Below, piece after piece: positions 1 to 11,893 of a DNA stretch of 64,000 nt (positions within the stretch are counted from its first letter, which is position 1; each line of letters opens with the position of its first letter). This DNA comes from Gamsiella multidivaricata (taxonomy: Eukaryota; Mortierellomycota; Mortierellomycetes; Mortierellales; Mortierellaceae), in the NCBI RefSeq assembly GCF_025024155.1, contig NW_026251717.1, forward strand, positions 124,001-188,000. The letters are read 5' to 3'. Below the pieces are notes generated by a model. It ran no database searches. It was given only the letters and a program-made list of their open reading frames with translations, and was not told the DNA's origin. The position numbers were made by a program, and so were the translations under genes.

Positions 1-93
1 CTACCCCATATCACCCTACGCTGTCCCGATATGCTGAATGGGCTCCTCTGCTTGAATGGGCTCTACAATTAGACTGTGCTATCGCCCTGGTGC

Positions 94-101
94 TATAAAA
101 G
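94..101 (+). promoter_or_regulatory. TATA-box-like element
   Basis: TATAAAAG lies in an otherwise unremarkable upstream stretch and is followed by a pyrimidine-rich stretch, as at fungal core promoters. It could drive a plus-strand transcript leading into the uncertain reading frame that ends near 1411. No clear first exon was identified, so the assignment is weak. Confidence 0.35.
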
Positions 102-994
102 CTGCGAGAAGAACCCTTGCTCTTTCTCAAGAACAGCACCCTTCTTAGAGAACACTCTCTGGCAAGACTAACATTTTTCTTGCACTTCAACTCTCGCTCT
201 TGCTCGCACTTGTTCGTCACCATTTTTCTGTCATTGCTACTAAGATATTGTAAAATAAATGTTTTTCTTTACCTTGGCTTCCTGTTATTCTCGATCAGCG
301 TGAGCCTACTTGGTGGAGCTCCGCAGGGCAACAAATATTGTTGGATGCAAGATACCAGTCTGAATGGCGGTCGCCTGGGAAAGACGGCTGGGTCGTTAGT
401 TGGTGGGCATTCTGCAGGTCTCCAGCGGAATGGCAACCAGATGAAAAGCCGATGGTGAATGGCGAATGTGGATTAGATGGAGGGATGAGAGATGATGAGT
501 CAAGAGAAGAGTATAACCCACCCGTCCTGCGCCTCGCGGAAGATTCTCTGCTCTCTGCGCTTTTTCTACTTTGCCTTGCTCACTTTCTTTTACTTTGCCA
601 TGTTCTGTTCGCTGTGTAACGTCGGCGGGAAATTATGGACCCATTTGGTTACAAGGATTGGAGCAAGAGCAACAACGGGAGAGTCAGGTTGGAGAGTCGA
701 CCGAGACGAGCAGTGCTTTACCACAAGGTCACCATGGAACAATCGTGGTCTACTGCACCGCCATAGTTTCCGGAATGTAGCAGGTTCTTTTAAAAGACTC
801 CGCAATCGCATGCAACACTTAGCAATCGAGCTCCATTGGAATCAAGCGGGACAATACAAGATAGAGTAGGAGTCGTAGCATTTCTACAATTATATTTATG
901 GCCGCTACATATCGCCTTTTGTTTTTTTTTTTGGATCGCTTTGACTCTTCTTCCTGGTCCTCAGAACGCCGCTTACGTCCTTTTACTTTGTCCA

Positions 995-1411
995 GAAATT
1001 CGACGTGGCGACGCGGGAAGATCTTTGCAAAGCTGTTGTCGTTGATACTGATGGATACACTTTGGAGGCCTTCAAGTTCGGGCTCAGGATCTGGCCGAAC
1101 AACCTGAAATTTGACAACCTCGGCAGGGTAAGTGATTACCATGCTGGTATATGTCCCGTTCGGGCAGTAGTCCTGCAGTCGTGGTGATTGTTGTTGATCA
1201 GATGAGTTGGACTGTGCACTTGATGTTGAGTCCCCTTTCTGATGTTTCTGTTGCTTCCTAGGCCCCTATTGTCTCGGTAGACTCAATGTCGACAGGGAAT
1301 GCTTCAGAGGTTGATTCAACACAAAACATAACTAGGCGATTGTCAGTGTTTGTAAAGCATCATGAAATGGATACTGAAAGGCAGAAAGTGAGAGATGAAC
1401 GAAAAGAAGGA
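995..1411 (+). CDS. Possible two-exon 3' end of an unrecognised gene
   Basis: A frame opens after an acceptor-like TTTGTCCAG at about 994, runs to a GGTAAGT donor at about 1129 and resumes in phase after TTCCTAG at 1260. It then stays open for about 47 codons to a TGA at 1411. The donor, the acceptor and the phase continuity support splicing. No family is recognised and no convincing first exon or ATG was found, so this could be the tail of a gene or a relic. The opposite strand holds a competing lysine/arginine-rich frame (1142 to 819, 107 residues) that starts with an ATG, so the true strand is open. Confidence 0.25.
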
Positions 1412-1575
1412 TGAAGAAAGACAAAGGAAAGGATGGGAGTGTCCACGTGGCAGTGGCGGTAAAAAAAGGGCCAGGCACAGAAATAAAGAGACCGGCGTCA
1501 ACATTGAAATAAATAATTTTATTTCCATGCAAATTCAGCAACCATCATTTTATTTGAGTAGAGCACTTTAGAGTT

Positions 1576-4079
1576 CTACACCCTGGAGGGACGATTAGCT
1601 ATATTCCTGAAAAGCTTCTCCATGAGTTGCTCGAAGGTGATATGTAGAACATCTGGGAACTTGTTAACCAACTCGCGGTGCGCAGGTTCGCCAGGAGAGC
1701 CACGGATGTAGACTATGCGAAATCCAGGCACAGGCACACCGTCCCTGGTGACAACAAACCTGTTGTCCTTTATCCTCGCAGAGTGACCAGCACCATACAA
1801 ATCGTTTAGGTAACGTTCAATCTGATTCGTACCATCCTTATCCCTGTCGTCGAAGGCCTTTTTGATGTTTGCCGAGTCCTTCTTATTGTGTTGTCCAAAG
1901 TCGCTGATGGATGCCTGAATGAACAGCGGTCCAAGCATGAAGTTAAACCGAGGTATCCTTCGTAGCCGCGGGTCAGAACTTTTTCGTGACCGGATCCAAG
2001 AGAAGTCCTGCCGATTTGGAGGGTATCACAGTGGGAAAAATCCAGTGAAATGATAATCGGGTTCCTACCGTTGAGATCTGTCGCATTGAGCATGATTGGT
2101 TTGGTGGTACATATGAGCTGATGACATAGTGCCGTCTCAAAATCGTCCTCACTGAGGCTGCCGTGACAAATTCGTTCCTTGGTATCCTCAGGTAGTGGAA
2201 GCGTCTTGAACAGCTCTAGAAGAGCTTGCTGGGCGGGGCTGCATAAAATGTGGTGTTGAGTCCCGATCTTGCCAACATCCTTGCTCCGATAAATGAGTCC
2301 TAGATCCAAGAAGTCCCATTCGAAATCGACTGTGCTTGTGCTGCCCAGAAACGTTTGTAGAAGGGCTGTGTAGAATCGATTCTTGCTATAAGGATCAAGA
2401 CTCTTGAAGTACAGCTCCGCGATCGAAAAGTAATATTTGGTTCGGCTTTTCGTCCATTCTTGAAGGTTGTCCACAGAGATCGGATCTGCGAGATCCTTGA
2501 CGCCGTCTGACAGTTTCACAAGCTCTCGTGGAACACAATTCGTGATTTCTGCCACTTCTTTTCTGATGGCCGGTGCTACCAGGCGAGGGTACGTGTCCAG
2601 TAAGTTGGAGAATACATTCTTCGATAAGGGGCCTACAAAAACTACCGAAGTAGGTCTATAGCTCTCATCCAGGATCCCCATTTCGTATTTGGCGTGTGCG
2701 GTCCCTGTGAAAATCACCCGGGACCCTTTGGCGTTTTCTCCCCACCAGTGGTACGACTTCAGAGGAACCAGCGACTTGAATTTGTCCGGCACATAGGGCT
2801 CTTTATGGAACAACTTTCCATGCTCGTCAACAAGCAGCAGCGTCTTCCGATCCCACGACATGAGCAAATCTCGGAAGATCGCCCAGACAGCGTGCGTTGA
2901 AACGTGGTATTTGCCGTTGTACTCGTTTACAAGCATCTCCAATTCATTGCCGGTCAAAATGTCTTTGTTGAGTGCCAGGAATCGCCTGACCAGCTCCAGC
3001 TTTGACTCCTCCTCCGTTTCCGTGTGCAATAGCCCCGCATCCGGAATGTAGAGGACGAGCCATCCTTCCGCATACGCCCTTGCCGCAAGGAAATAGGACA
3101 GATAGGACTTGCCAACGCCCATCGGCCCGAACAGAACTCGTCTGTACGTTCTGTCTTTGTCGCCTTGCATATCTCACCAAAACTCCAGCATCTGCTCCGT
3201 AACGAAAAGCCTGTTAGGTTGGCCGTGAAGCCCAAAGTCCTTCGGTTCTTGACCTATACTTGGCATAGTGATTGAAACACCGGCTCGAAGGTCGTCTTTG
3301 AGATGATTGAATTCTATGCGTGGTTCGGGTACAAATTTTGTGCTCGCGAGAATTTCGATCCACGAAGGAGGTAGATCGACAACTTTTCCATCGAAAGCCG
3401 TATATTGTTTCCAGCCTTCGGTAATACGGATTTTTTTGTTGCTTGGAAAATCTAGTTCTATTTCATAATAAAATAAGATTAGACGAAGCACGAAGTCGAC
3501 AGGAATCAATACACGAAAGCATACAGGAGAATTCTCACCATCAGGAGGTAGCCTCTTGTGAGAAATGTTTTCGCTGGCAAGAGGCGATGGGACTAAACAA
3601 AAGGGAGCATAAGAATATGGAGAAATTAGTTTAAATTTGTCCACATGGAATGGACACACCATGAACATGGCTAAATTAAAGAAAGCAAATCTGCATTGCC
3701 TGGCGGAGGTCGCTGTACAAGGATGTGAATTGTTTTCTTAGGCGGCGTCTTCAAAGACGTCTGAGAGGCCGTCTGTTGGGTCAAGGTCTGTTGCCGACTC
3801 GTATTCGTTCAGGAAAATCGGTTTGTGTTTGTTGGCAGCAACAACTGATATTGCGACGCTCCAGAGGATGAGCTGGTCCACGGTGATGTCGTCGAATGCG
3901 GGTGTTTGTTTCGTTTTGATTAGGTCCTTGAGGTGAGCAACGGTACGTGTCGCAGAGACCTCTATCTCGAATGCCTTGGATGAGGGTAGTCCATCAACAA
4001 GACAGAGCAGAGTCAGGCTGTCGTCGGTCATGGTGTTCGGATGTAAAGTGGATGGAGAAGAAGAGTATTGAGGGTGCAT
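1576..4079 (-). pseudogene. Crinkler-family (CRN) NTPase/nuclease-like gene, broken
   Basis: The pieces of a CRN-type protein lie in order on the minus strand. The ubiquitin-like CRN header (ATG at 4031, or 4079) contains the phrase KPIFLNEYESATDLDPTD. A P-loop NTPase follows, with Walker A GPMGVGKS and Walker B LLLVDEHG, at 3170-2000. The C-terminal restriction-nuclease-like segment contains GPLFIQASISDF, at 1938-1576. The header frame stops at 3738, but the typical header ending (KKTIHILVQRP) continues at once in another frame. A second one-base shift at about 1950 separates the NTPase from the nuclease segment. Introns probably lie at about 3660-3590 and 3537-3460. CRN proteins are known as host-directed or nuclear effectors in oomycetes and chytrids and also occur in Mucoromycota. 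Whether the shifts are real decay or assembly errors cannot be told from the sequence. Confidence 0.7.
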
Positions 4080-4563
4080 AGGTCAAGAGGAAAGGCGAAG
4101 GACGAAAGAAGAGGAAGAAAGAGGAGGAAGAAAGAAGAAGGGATGAAAGAAGAAAGGCGAGGGGGATGGAAGTGAAAAATGTGAAGGCGCAGAGGAAGAA
4201 AGGGGTGTGAGTGGTGGCAATGGCAAAGTGAGGAAGCAGTGGCAAAGGCATGGTGATGGTCAAGTCACTGAAGAGAAAAATGAAATTGACTTGCACTTTG
4301 CCCTCTGAAATCGGCACGAGTACTCCATACAAGTAAACAATCCAGAAGCGCTTATTTGAATGATGCTTGACAGATATGGGAGGGAGAACGAACATAAAGG
4401 GATCAAAAAGCAACGTCGCTATGAACGCTTGGCTGCCACAAGCCAGGGGGGAGGGGGGGGGGAAGGAGGATGAAATAGAGCTGCGCATTTGTATACTAGA
4501 CAGAGTTTGATGATGGTGCGCGCGTTTGGATGGTCTCTCAGTTGCTAGGACTCTTAGCCCGCA

Positions 4564-4600
<37 letters not shown>

Positions 4601-4850
4601 AAAGTTCGCGGCCCGATGCTATATGCACACACCTCGCAAAGACGCGTACAATATCATTGCTTCCTTTGAAAAATACGGCGAGTTCATTCGTTTTTTTTTT
4701 CTTCGATAATATACAATTTTTAGCCTACTTTGCCAAACAGAACTCCTCCTCCTCCCTGTCTTCCTCGTCTTCCTCGTCTCTCTCGTCATTGCTTCTTCTC
4801 ATCCTTCTCATCCCGTCCTCCTCTAATGTTTGCTACCACATACAAATATC
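4080..4850. other. Intergenic: purine-rich tract and long T run
   Basis: This stretch lies upstream of the CRN gene and downstream of the IVY1-like gene. Positions 4080-4200 are strongly purine-rich on the plus strand, so the CRN leader would be C/T-rich. A run of 31 T lies at 4566-4596. The open frames here are low-complexity phenylalanine, serine or lysine strings. No gene is recognised. Confidence 0.6.
4566..4596. repeat. Poly(T) tract, 31 bases
   Basis: Longest T run in the window, in the CRN/IVY1 intergenic region. Similar long A/T runs lie at 7815-7837, 14100-14124, 16878-16910, 18949-18969, 20689-20713, 52108-52133 and 62791-62815. Confidence 0.9.
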
Positions 4851-7800
4851 CTACACCACAATCTCTTCCACATTCGTCGTGCTCATATCCTTACAGCTCC
4901 CATCCGCCATCCGTACCATCGAGTCCACACTATGTCTCCGACTCACCTGCCCACTACCAATACTTCCATAAGCACTCCACCCAAACGACTGTCTCAACGA
5001 CGACGGCCTCGCCTGGGTCTGCCTCTCCTGCGAATCCTCCTCAACCTCATCCGCAAAGAACGCCGGCATCCCATCATCGAACCCCCGTCGCATCTCCACC
5101 TGTCTATTGTTCGTCATCGTCGGCAGATACGGCTCCTCACCATCAAACATCGCCGCCGACAGAGAACTCGTCTCGAGCTCGGTCTTGATCCTGCCAGTGC
5201 TTCGACGATGATGCAGGCTGCCACTGGAGTTACTACCGATACTGCTCAGGTTCGAGGAGGAGCTGTGACTCAATTGCCCATCGCTCGAGGTATGTCGAAG
5301 GGTATGCAGGTGCTGGCTATGGTTCCTGCTGTGAAGATGCTGGTGCTGGTGCTGTGGTGAGCTGTTCAGTGGTGCCTGCTGATGAAGCGAGGTGTTCGTC
5401 GTCGTCGGTGGCGTCGCACCGAATCCTCCGTGGTCCTCCTCCATCTCATCGAACCCCCCAAACGCCTGAAGTCCTGAATGTGCGCCATGTCGACTGAGGT
5501 TCAGCTGCGAGTGCAGACTCCGTTGTTCCATAAACTCCGAGGGCTCGTACGAGAACGAAAAGTCCCTGTTATTCAGCAGCTCAGAGTCCTGTCCGATGTG
5601 GATCGTGCCCCGGACGGGAGGTGATTCCGGTGTCGAGGCAAGGAGCAGATGTGATCTCGATCCGGAATAAGAGCGAAGCGAGTATGAGCGGACAGAGGAT
5701 GCGGGTTCGCTAGGACTGGACGCTGGATGATGTGGGATATCCTCCTTGGAGGGGGCAGTATCCGGCCGCCGATGGTGCTGCTGTCCACTTCGTAGATCCA
5801 CGCCATTGCTATCGTCCGTAGTGGATGCGTTCTGATTCTCTCCCGCTTCCTCGGAAGCGCCCGATGGCTGTGGATCGACCATTTCATAGTCAGAACTCTG
5901 AGAATCCTGCTCGGTTGACTTCGTCTCCAGTCCAGCAGATTCTCCCGTCAATTCATCCTTCTCGTCGTCATCCTTCTGTACCTCCAAAGCCATTACGATC
6001 CCTTCGGGTGATGGTGACCGCCCGTCGGACTCCTTGAGGGTTTCAACATCCTGGTCCCTGTCCAGCTTCACTGTTTCTGAGGGCTCGTTCGTGGAAGATG
6101 CCGTATCCTTTGATGTTTTCGCACTTAACTCCTGTGTGGACTGGACATCGTTCGCTACAGATGCGGTTGTTGTGGTGGTGGTAGTGGTAGTGGTAGTCTT
6201 TTTGATCACGACCTCCTTGGACTCCACAGACGAGGCATCTCCAAAGAGGTGTCGGTCTCTGGTCGCAGCGTTGGTCAGATTCCGTGCTGTCGAGAAGGTG
6301 TTATGCTCGTGGTACCCATAAAAGTTGGACATGATCGCATCCGGCTGTGGGGTCGTTGTCCCTGTCGTTCCAGCACCTGATGTTGGGATGATGGGTGTAG
6401 GAGGTAGAATAGAGAAGATCGACGAAAATTCATCCGTGGTCGGGTAGATGCAATACGGGTCCGGCCCCTGTGTGGTCATCTATAATAGTTTTCGAGAACG
6501 AGAAGTTAAATACAATCGTCGTCAGTAATGTGAAAAACTTTTCAGGCTGCGCGCGCATATCTGAAAAGGCCTCTCTTTTTTTTTTCTTTTTTTTTTTTTT
6601 GTCAAAAAGACTTACGGGCTCCAGAATTGCATCGTTCAAGCCTTTGTTTGCGATCCTTTCGTAAATATCGACCTCGGCTCGCACGATAGTCGACGTCTTC
6701 TGTAAAATCAGCTGCAGGTTTGCCTGCTCGCTCTCCAAGTTGCTGAAGTAGTAACCCAATTTGATCCGCTCCAGTTCATCGACCTGCATCGTCAAGGTCG
6801 TAAGTGCCTGCCGAAATTGGAAGAGGTCTAGATTCGAAAACGAGATAGTAAAGGGAGGTGAGTCAATTAGCTATGCATCAGCAAACAGAGAGGGAATGAG
6901 AGAGATAGCATGTCTGGTATGGTTTGGGATGGTGCTGTTGATCCCTTTTTCACACTCCAGGTTTCCGGGTGTGCAAGTGATTGTGCCGCAACGCCTTTCG
7001 ACTGCGTCTATTTTGACCCCGCAGAAGGTCGAAGCTGGACAAAGCAAGTGTATGGTCTCAAAAAAGGAGTCGAACGAATCAATAAAGCGCAGGGTCGAGG
7101 GGTCGACCAAACAGGAAAAAAGCCTAGGGTCGTGATCTCCATAAAGTAGGCAGTAACTGGCCAGCAGCATCAAAAGGGCTGGATAGGATAGGTCGTAAGC
7201 TGTAAAAAAGGAATGGGGAGGGGGGTATCGAACACGGGGATGGTGATGATTGGAGACAGGCGTCGCTGTCTGCCCAGCAGATAAAGGGGCAGCGCGTGCA
7301 CGGCATAAAAAAAGAAATATAGCGTCGACGCGTCTTGAGGGTCGATTGTCCTGCAAAGTCGATCGAGCAATAGGAAGCCGCCACTGGCGAAGCAAAAAAG
7401 GGGAAGGAAAAGACCGCCCCATAAATGTAAATTGCTTTGATGGCCATTTGCGGCAGTTTCCCCCTCCCCCTCTCTTTATCCCCCTTCCCTCGCCCGAAGG
7501 AATATTCTGTGTGCAAAACCCGATGAAAAAGCTGCCCCGAAAAGGAGAGCAGTACGCCATCTGCAGCCCATATGACCCATGTCGAATGCATATATACTTC
7601 ATACTGCATGCATGATGATTGGTAAGGAATAAATACTGGGCTAACAGGAGCACCAATGCATTGTGCCTGGTTTTATCAATTGGCCCACACTCACTCCAAT
7701 TCCTTCAACTCCAATTGCTAACCTGGCTAGCTTGCCTGCCCAGGGCTAAGAGAAACTTTTAAAATGAAAACGAGGACTATCTTGACAAAAGAGAGCAAGA

Positions 7801-8828
7801 CAAACAGCTGTACCAAAAAAAAAAAAAAAAAAAAAAAGAGAGTATGGTATGTTGATGGATCGCATAAGCATGGAACGAAAACCACAACAAAGAACCAAAA
7901 CAACCAAAACTCAATGGACAAACCATTTCCCCAAAGCATACCGCCACACAGCAGTGGGAAAAAAGGTTTGAAGAAACAAAAGAAAAAATGCCGAGGAGAT
8001 TGAATGTGTCAGAAAAACATACCTCGCTGTCGTTTACGACCGTTCTGCAATGAAGTGGCCTCGGTCTCCTTGATCTTCTGGCTCATATCCCTCATCGATC
8101 GCTCATACTGTGCCTCACTGGCCTCGATGTTGGCCTTGTGGGTGTCGAGGTGCTGGAGCAGTGGAATCTCGAACTGCTTGTACAACGTGTCACTCTGAAT
8201 GATGACAGTATAAAGAAAAACAAAGTAGAGTCAGGCGATAGGTCGGGGATCCATCTTTTTTTTTTCTTCAAATAAACCAGGCGTTACTGGTAAAAGGGTA
8301 ACGTTTCGCTTCCTTACCAGGATCTGATGATGGTTCGACATTAGATAATGCAACCCCGCGGCAGCTTGGAGACTCGATGCTGTGACCAATAATAAAGGTA
8401 GGAGTATTTTTTTGCTGGTTAGGAGCATTGTCAGTGACAAGACAGGGGCGGACTCATGCTGATCATGAGTCCCAGTCATACCCATGATGACGATAACGGT
8501 GATGAACGATCTCAAGTTCGAGTCAAGTCAAAGTCAGTTGGGGTGTGTACGTACAAACATTGGATGGATCCCGAACTGCGGCCTTGGAGTGTGCGATTTT
8601 CTCGAGGGCGTATCCAAAGTTGGCGGCTGTCTTGGAGAGGGCAAGCATCTGCAGGCGGTAGGCCTTTGCGCTTGTGAGCAGTAACTGGATCTGGTCGACA
8701 GAGGTCTGCTGGTCCCCACGGGTGATGATGACCGCAGGTCTGCCCATTCGACTGTTCTCTGGGCCCGAAAAGGACGGGTTGAGGGTGGTGGGATCAATTA
8801 GCGAGACAGTTGACAACATGGCGGGCAT
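4851..8828 (-). CDS. IVY1: Ivy1-like inverse-BAR phospholipid-binding protein
   Basis: Four exons (8828-8559, 8194-8023, 6827-6616, 6479-4851) join in phase to give about 760 residues. Residues about 30-215 match the Ivy1/I-BAR helical module: LLTSAKAYRLQMLALS, then YKQFEIPLLQHLD, then QVDELERIKLGYYFSNLE and RAEVDIYERIANKG. Yeast Ivy1 binds phosphoinositides and the vacuolar Rab Ypt7 and works at the vacuole and endosome; a similar role here is inferred. The remaining roughly 540 residues (exon 4) are Ser, Thr, His and acidic-rich low-complexity sequence with a threonine run, probably disordered and regulatory. The start at 8828 is the first in-frame ATG before the conserved helices. Intron 2 is about 1.2 kb, far longer than other introns here, and intron 3 carries T runs. 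Confidence 0.8.
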
Positions 8829-9680
8829 GTCTCATGGGAGTAGAAACTGGTAACTGAATAAAAGTAAGAACGAAGAGACAAAGTGGACAGAGGACAGAGA
8901 AGCGAAGGGGAGAACGTGAAACGGAGACGTGGAGGGAGGGAGGAGAAGGAGGGGAGGAGAGGGGATGATGGAGGGAGGACGAAGGCTGCTGCTAGTCGGG
9001 ATGGAATGTAATCAGGAACACGGAATCAAGAGAGGTGCGAGAAAATAAGGGCGCGAAGAGGCAGAAAAAGAGGGCCTTTGCAACGTGGATCCAAGGGGAA
9101 ATATAAAATGGAGAGGGGTGCTGTGGTCGCTGCTGAGAAGTGGCCCCACACTCCAAATGGACTCCCTATTCAGTCGCTGCTAAGCTCCTATTGGCAATGC
9201 CATGCGCCGTATTATCTCATCCGAAGGGGGCGAATGGATCATGCCATGCAGCAGCAACAAGGGGTTGGTTCGTCGGAGTAGAAAACACAAAAGAATGTGC
9301 GTGTTCCTGGCTGTGGTGCCAAGATGATTACCAACGTATGCTCCATCGTGCATCCTATTTCGTTCCAGGGGCTACCCTGACCCGTTCTCCATCCCTCGGC
9401 AGGAAGTCTCCAGCCTGGAGCTCACCCTCGAGTCCTATCTCTCAGGAAACTAAGACTAATTTTTCCCACCAAATGCAGTCTGTTTCAGGCGCAGTCGACC
9501 TTATTGGTCGCCACCAATCGCGTACCAATCAAGGCCAAAGAACGACATGCTAGAGACCATGACGCCTTCCTTGGGGACCTGGCAGCAGTAGGAACCGGTC
9601 TCCGATTTGCAGCGGTTCCTTCTATCACAGGTGAGCTGAACAAAGCTCGCCTTAGTTGCTTATGTAGGTAGATATATGGA
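8829..9680. other. Intergenic upstream of IVY1-like gene
   Basis: Positions 8860-8990 are almost purely A/G on the plus strand, which makes the IVY1-like leader pyrimidine-rich. The rest (9000-9680) has short frames only and no recognisable gene. From about 9700 the sequence begins to resemble the 5' flank of the F-box gene at 11.9 kb. Confidence 0.5.
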
Positions 9681-9689
9681 TTGTGCTGA

Positions 9690-11515
9690 ACAGGAGGCCG
9701 CTGGCTCCTCATCCCAGCCTGCTCTTTTCCTCGACTTCCTTCTCATTCCTCATCGTTTACATTCCTCATGACCCGGAAAAACAACAACGACTGAGTCAAC
9801 CTCAGCAGTCTGACCGAGGAGACGTATTACCCCGCAGTAAGGGCCCGGCAATACAGGGACTGCAGAACCGTATCCGAACCCAGGACCTGAAGGCATACGC
9901 ACTTGCCTGTCGCTACTTGAACAGGCATTACAGCCTACACCTGCTCCCTTCGAGTTTATCCAGGCAACACCTCCTATAACACTCGCCCTCCCCTCCGACA
10001 CGAGGGAACCTGTGCGAACTCAACCACGGAAATAAAACTGGCGCCCTTCAGCACCACGGCGACCACATCGACACATTCTACTTCATCTTCGCAGACAAGG
10101 CCACACTCAAGTCCATCCGAACCTACTGCCCCTCTGTCACGACCCTATCCATGCTCTTTGGCACCATGGATCATTGATCAATACCGGCAATAGTGGGAAA
10201 ATTTCTTCAGGAGGATGCCCCAACTCACAACGATTGAGGTCCAGTTCGATTCATCTTGGCCATATTCATGAGCCTCTCTCACAGATACGGGACCTCAAAT
10301 CCTTGACCGTGTATGTGTATTACTCAAAGTACTTGACTGCCACGCATTTATCCTCCCCAGGCGTCCATAGCGATTCTGGACTGCTGCACCCATATCCAGG
10401 AACTCCCGAGCCAGCTGAAGGAGGGAAATAGGGTCCACGGTAGGGGACCTTCAGGTAACGTGGTGGAAGAACAGATGAGACAGCCGAGACGGTCTCGACG
10501 AGAGAATACATCGAAGGTAGAGTACGGCTTTCGAAGGCCCATTCGTATGAGTCTTCAGAAATGATGGATTCACTCGTTTCGTTTTTCAGACGCAACCCTG
10601 AAACGCCAGACTACGAGCTGATGGAACACAGGACCTGAAGGCTAATACCGTGGTCTTCGACGATGAATATCGAGGTCTTCTGCAATCTGACGGATCATTG
10701 TCCATTCCTGGAGGAATTGATCATGAACGGCAAATAGAACGAGTCCACGGACAACATCTGGAAAACCCTCGCGGTATTGGGTGTCCCTGGCCACGAGCGT
10801 TGGTGATCCACAACTGCGAGAGTCGGCATCTGTCCAGCCCCTAAACGCTGCTCAGTCATTTTCCTCAACTGAGGAGGTTCAATGAAAAACCAGATCTGTC
10901 GAACGTTGGGTTTAACCTCGAAAGTAACCGCACAGGAGTTGAAAGGAGATTTATCCTTTCAAGCACCTTCGTCTTATGGGATCGATTTTCCTGACCGATC
11001 AAAGTGCGTATGGGTATCATCACCAAGCGTTCGGTGACCGTGTCCGTGTCGGCTAAACGAGCGATAAATTCACGACAGCGACCAGCAGCGCTACCGGTGC
11101 CATATGAGCTCAATATGGTGTGGCCATGTTAGAATAGTATCACATCTGGATCTGATGGTGACTTAATTCCTGGACGAGGAAGTTTTCAGGAGAGGTCCTT
11201 GGTCAAATCCAGCGGCTACCACGACTGCGATACCTCGATAATCCATATCCATATGCTCCTGGCCATGGCAGCGGCGAGGGTGTCTCGGCCAACGAAATCT
11301 ACATCTAATCTGGGCCACCACGATTCGACAACGCGGATAGGGTTCTTTTGAGCTTCCAGCATTGCAAGTCTCGGTGGGGGGCATTAGAGTTGAGATACCG
11401 ATTATGTTTGATGAGGTTGCATATATGGTCGATGCGTCTCCGTGAGGTTGGTATCTTACACGTTTGGAGATAAAGCGCTCTCGGAGGGTTTTCGTAGATG
11501 TTGGCATTCCTCGGC
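9690..11515 (+). pseudogene. Decayed tandem copy of the F-box/LRR gene
   Basis: Blocks throughout match the intact F-box/LRR gene just downstream, in the same order and orientation. The 5' flank and start region lie at about 9700-9860, and the F-box part with KAYALACRYLNR at 9890-9930. QIRDLKSLTVYVYYSKYLT at about 10280-10335 corresponds to QLRNLKSLMMDVYYTKYES in the intact copy. An FCNLTDHCPFLEEL segment lies at about 10670-10720 and the C-terminal end at about 11330-11510. Internal stops and frame changes separate the blocks; for example, a stop follows eight codons into the start region. This is a non-functional duplicate that has drifted for some time. It could still be transcribed. Confidence 0.8.
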
Positions 11516-11893
11516 TGTGTTAAATAAAACGAGAAGCTGAGGACGACCAGGCGGCTGTTGGCGCAGGGTCTGCTTCCTGTGCCCTGAATATGTTTTGCCA
11601 CCAAAAAAAAAAAAGAGAGATCTGGTTCACTCAGAAGCAACGGACTCCTCATTAGTCGCCGCTAAGCAAGTATCCAAAGAAACCATGGTGCCCTCTCCAA
11701 GCACCATGGGATATGCAAGTACTGGTTCTTTACATGCCCATCCCTTTCATCGGCACTGGGATAAAATAATCTACTGCGCTGCATCCTGTCCCCCAAGTTT
11801 ACTGCAGCAGCAGATAAACACATCTGCAGGAGCCTCATCTGGGCCTATTCCCTTCATTGCCTTTTCTCCCATTCATCATCATTTACATGCCTC

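Noticed and set aside
4657..5360. Long plus-strand frames opposite the IVY1-like last exon
   Set aside because: They mirror the Ser/His-rich coding sequence on the other strand; no splice sites or motifs support them.
7124..7656. 121-261 residue frames on both strands in IVY1 intron 2
   Set aside because: The region lies in an intron supported by both neighbouring exons; the frames are low-complexity and have no recognisable domains.
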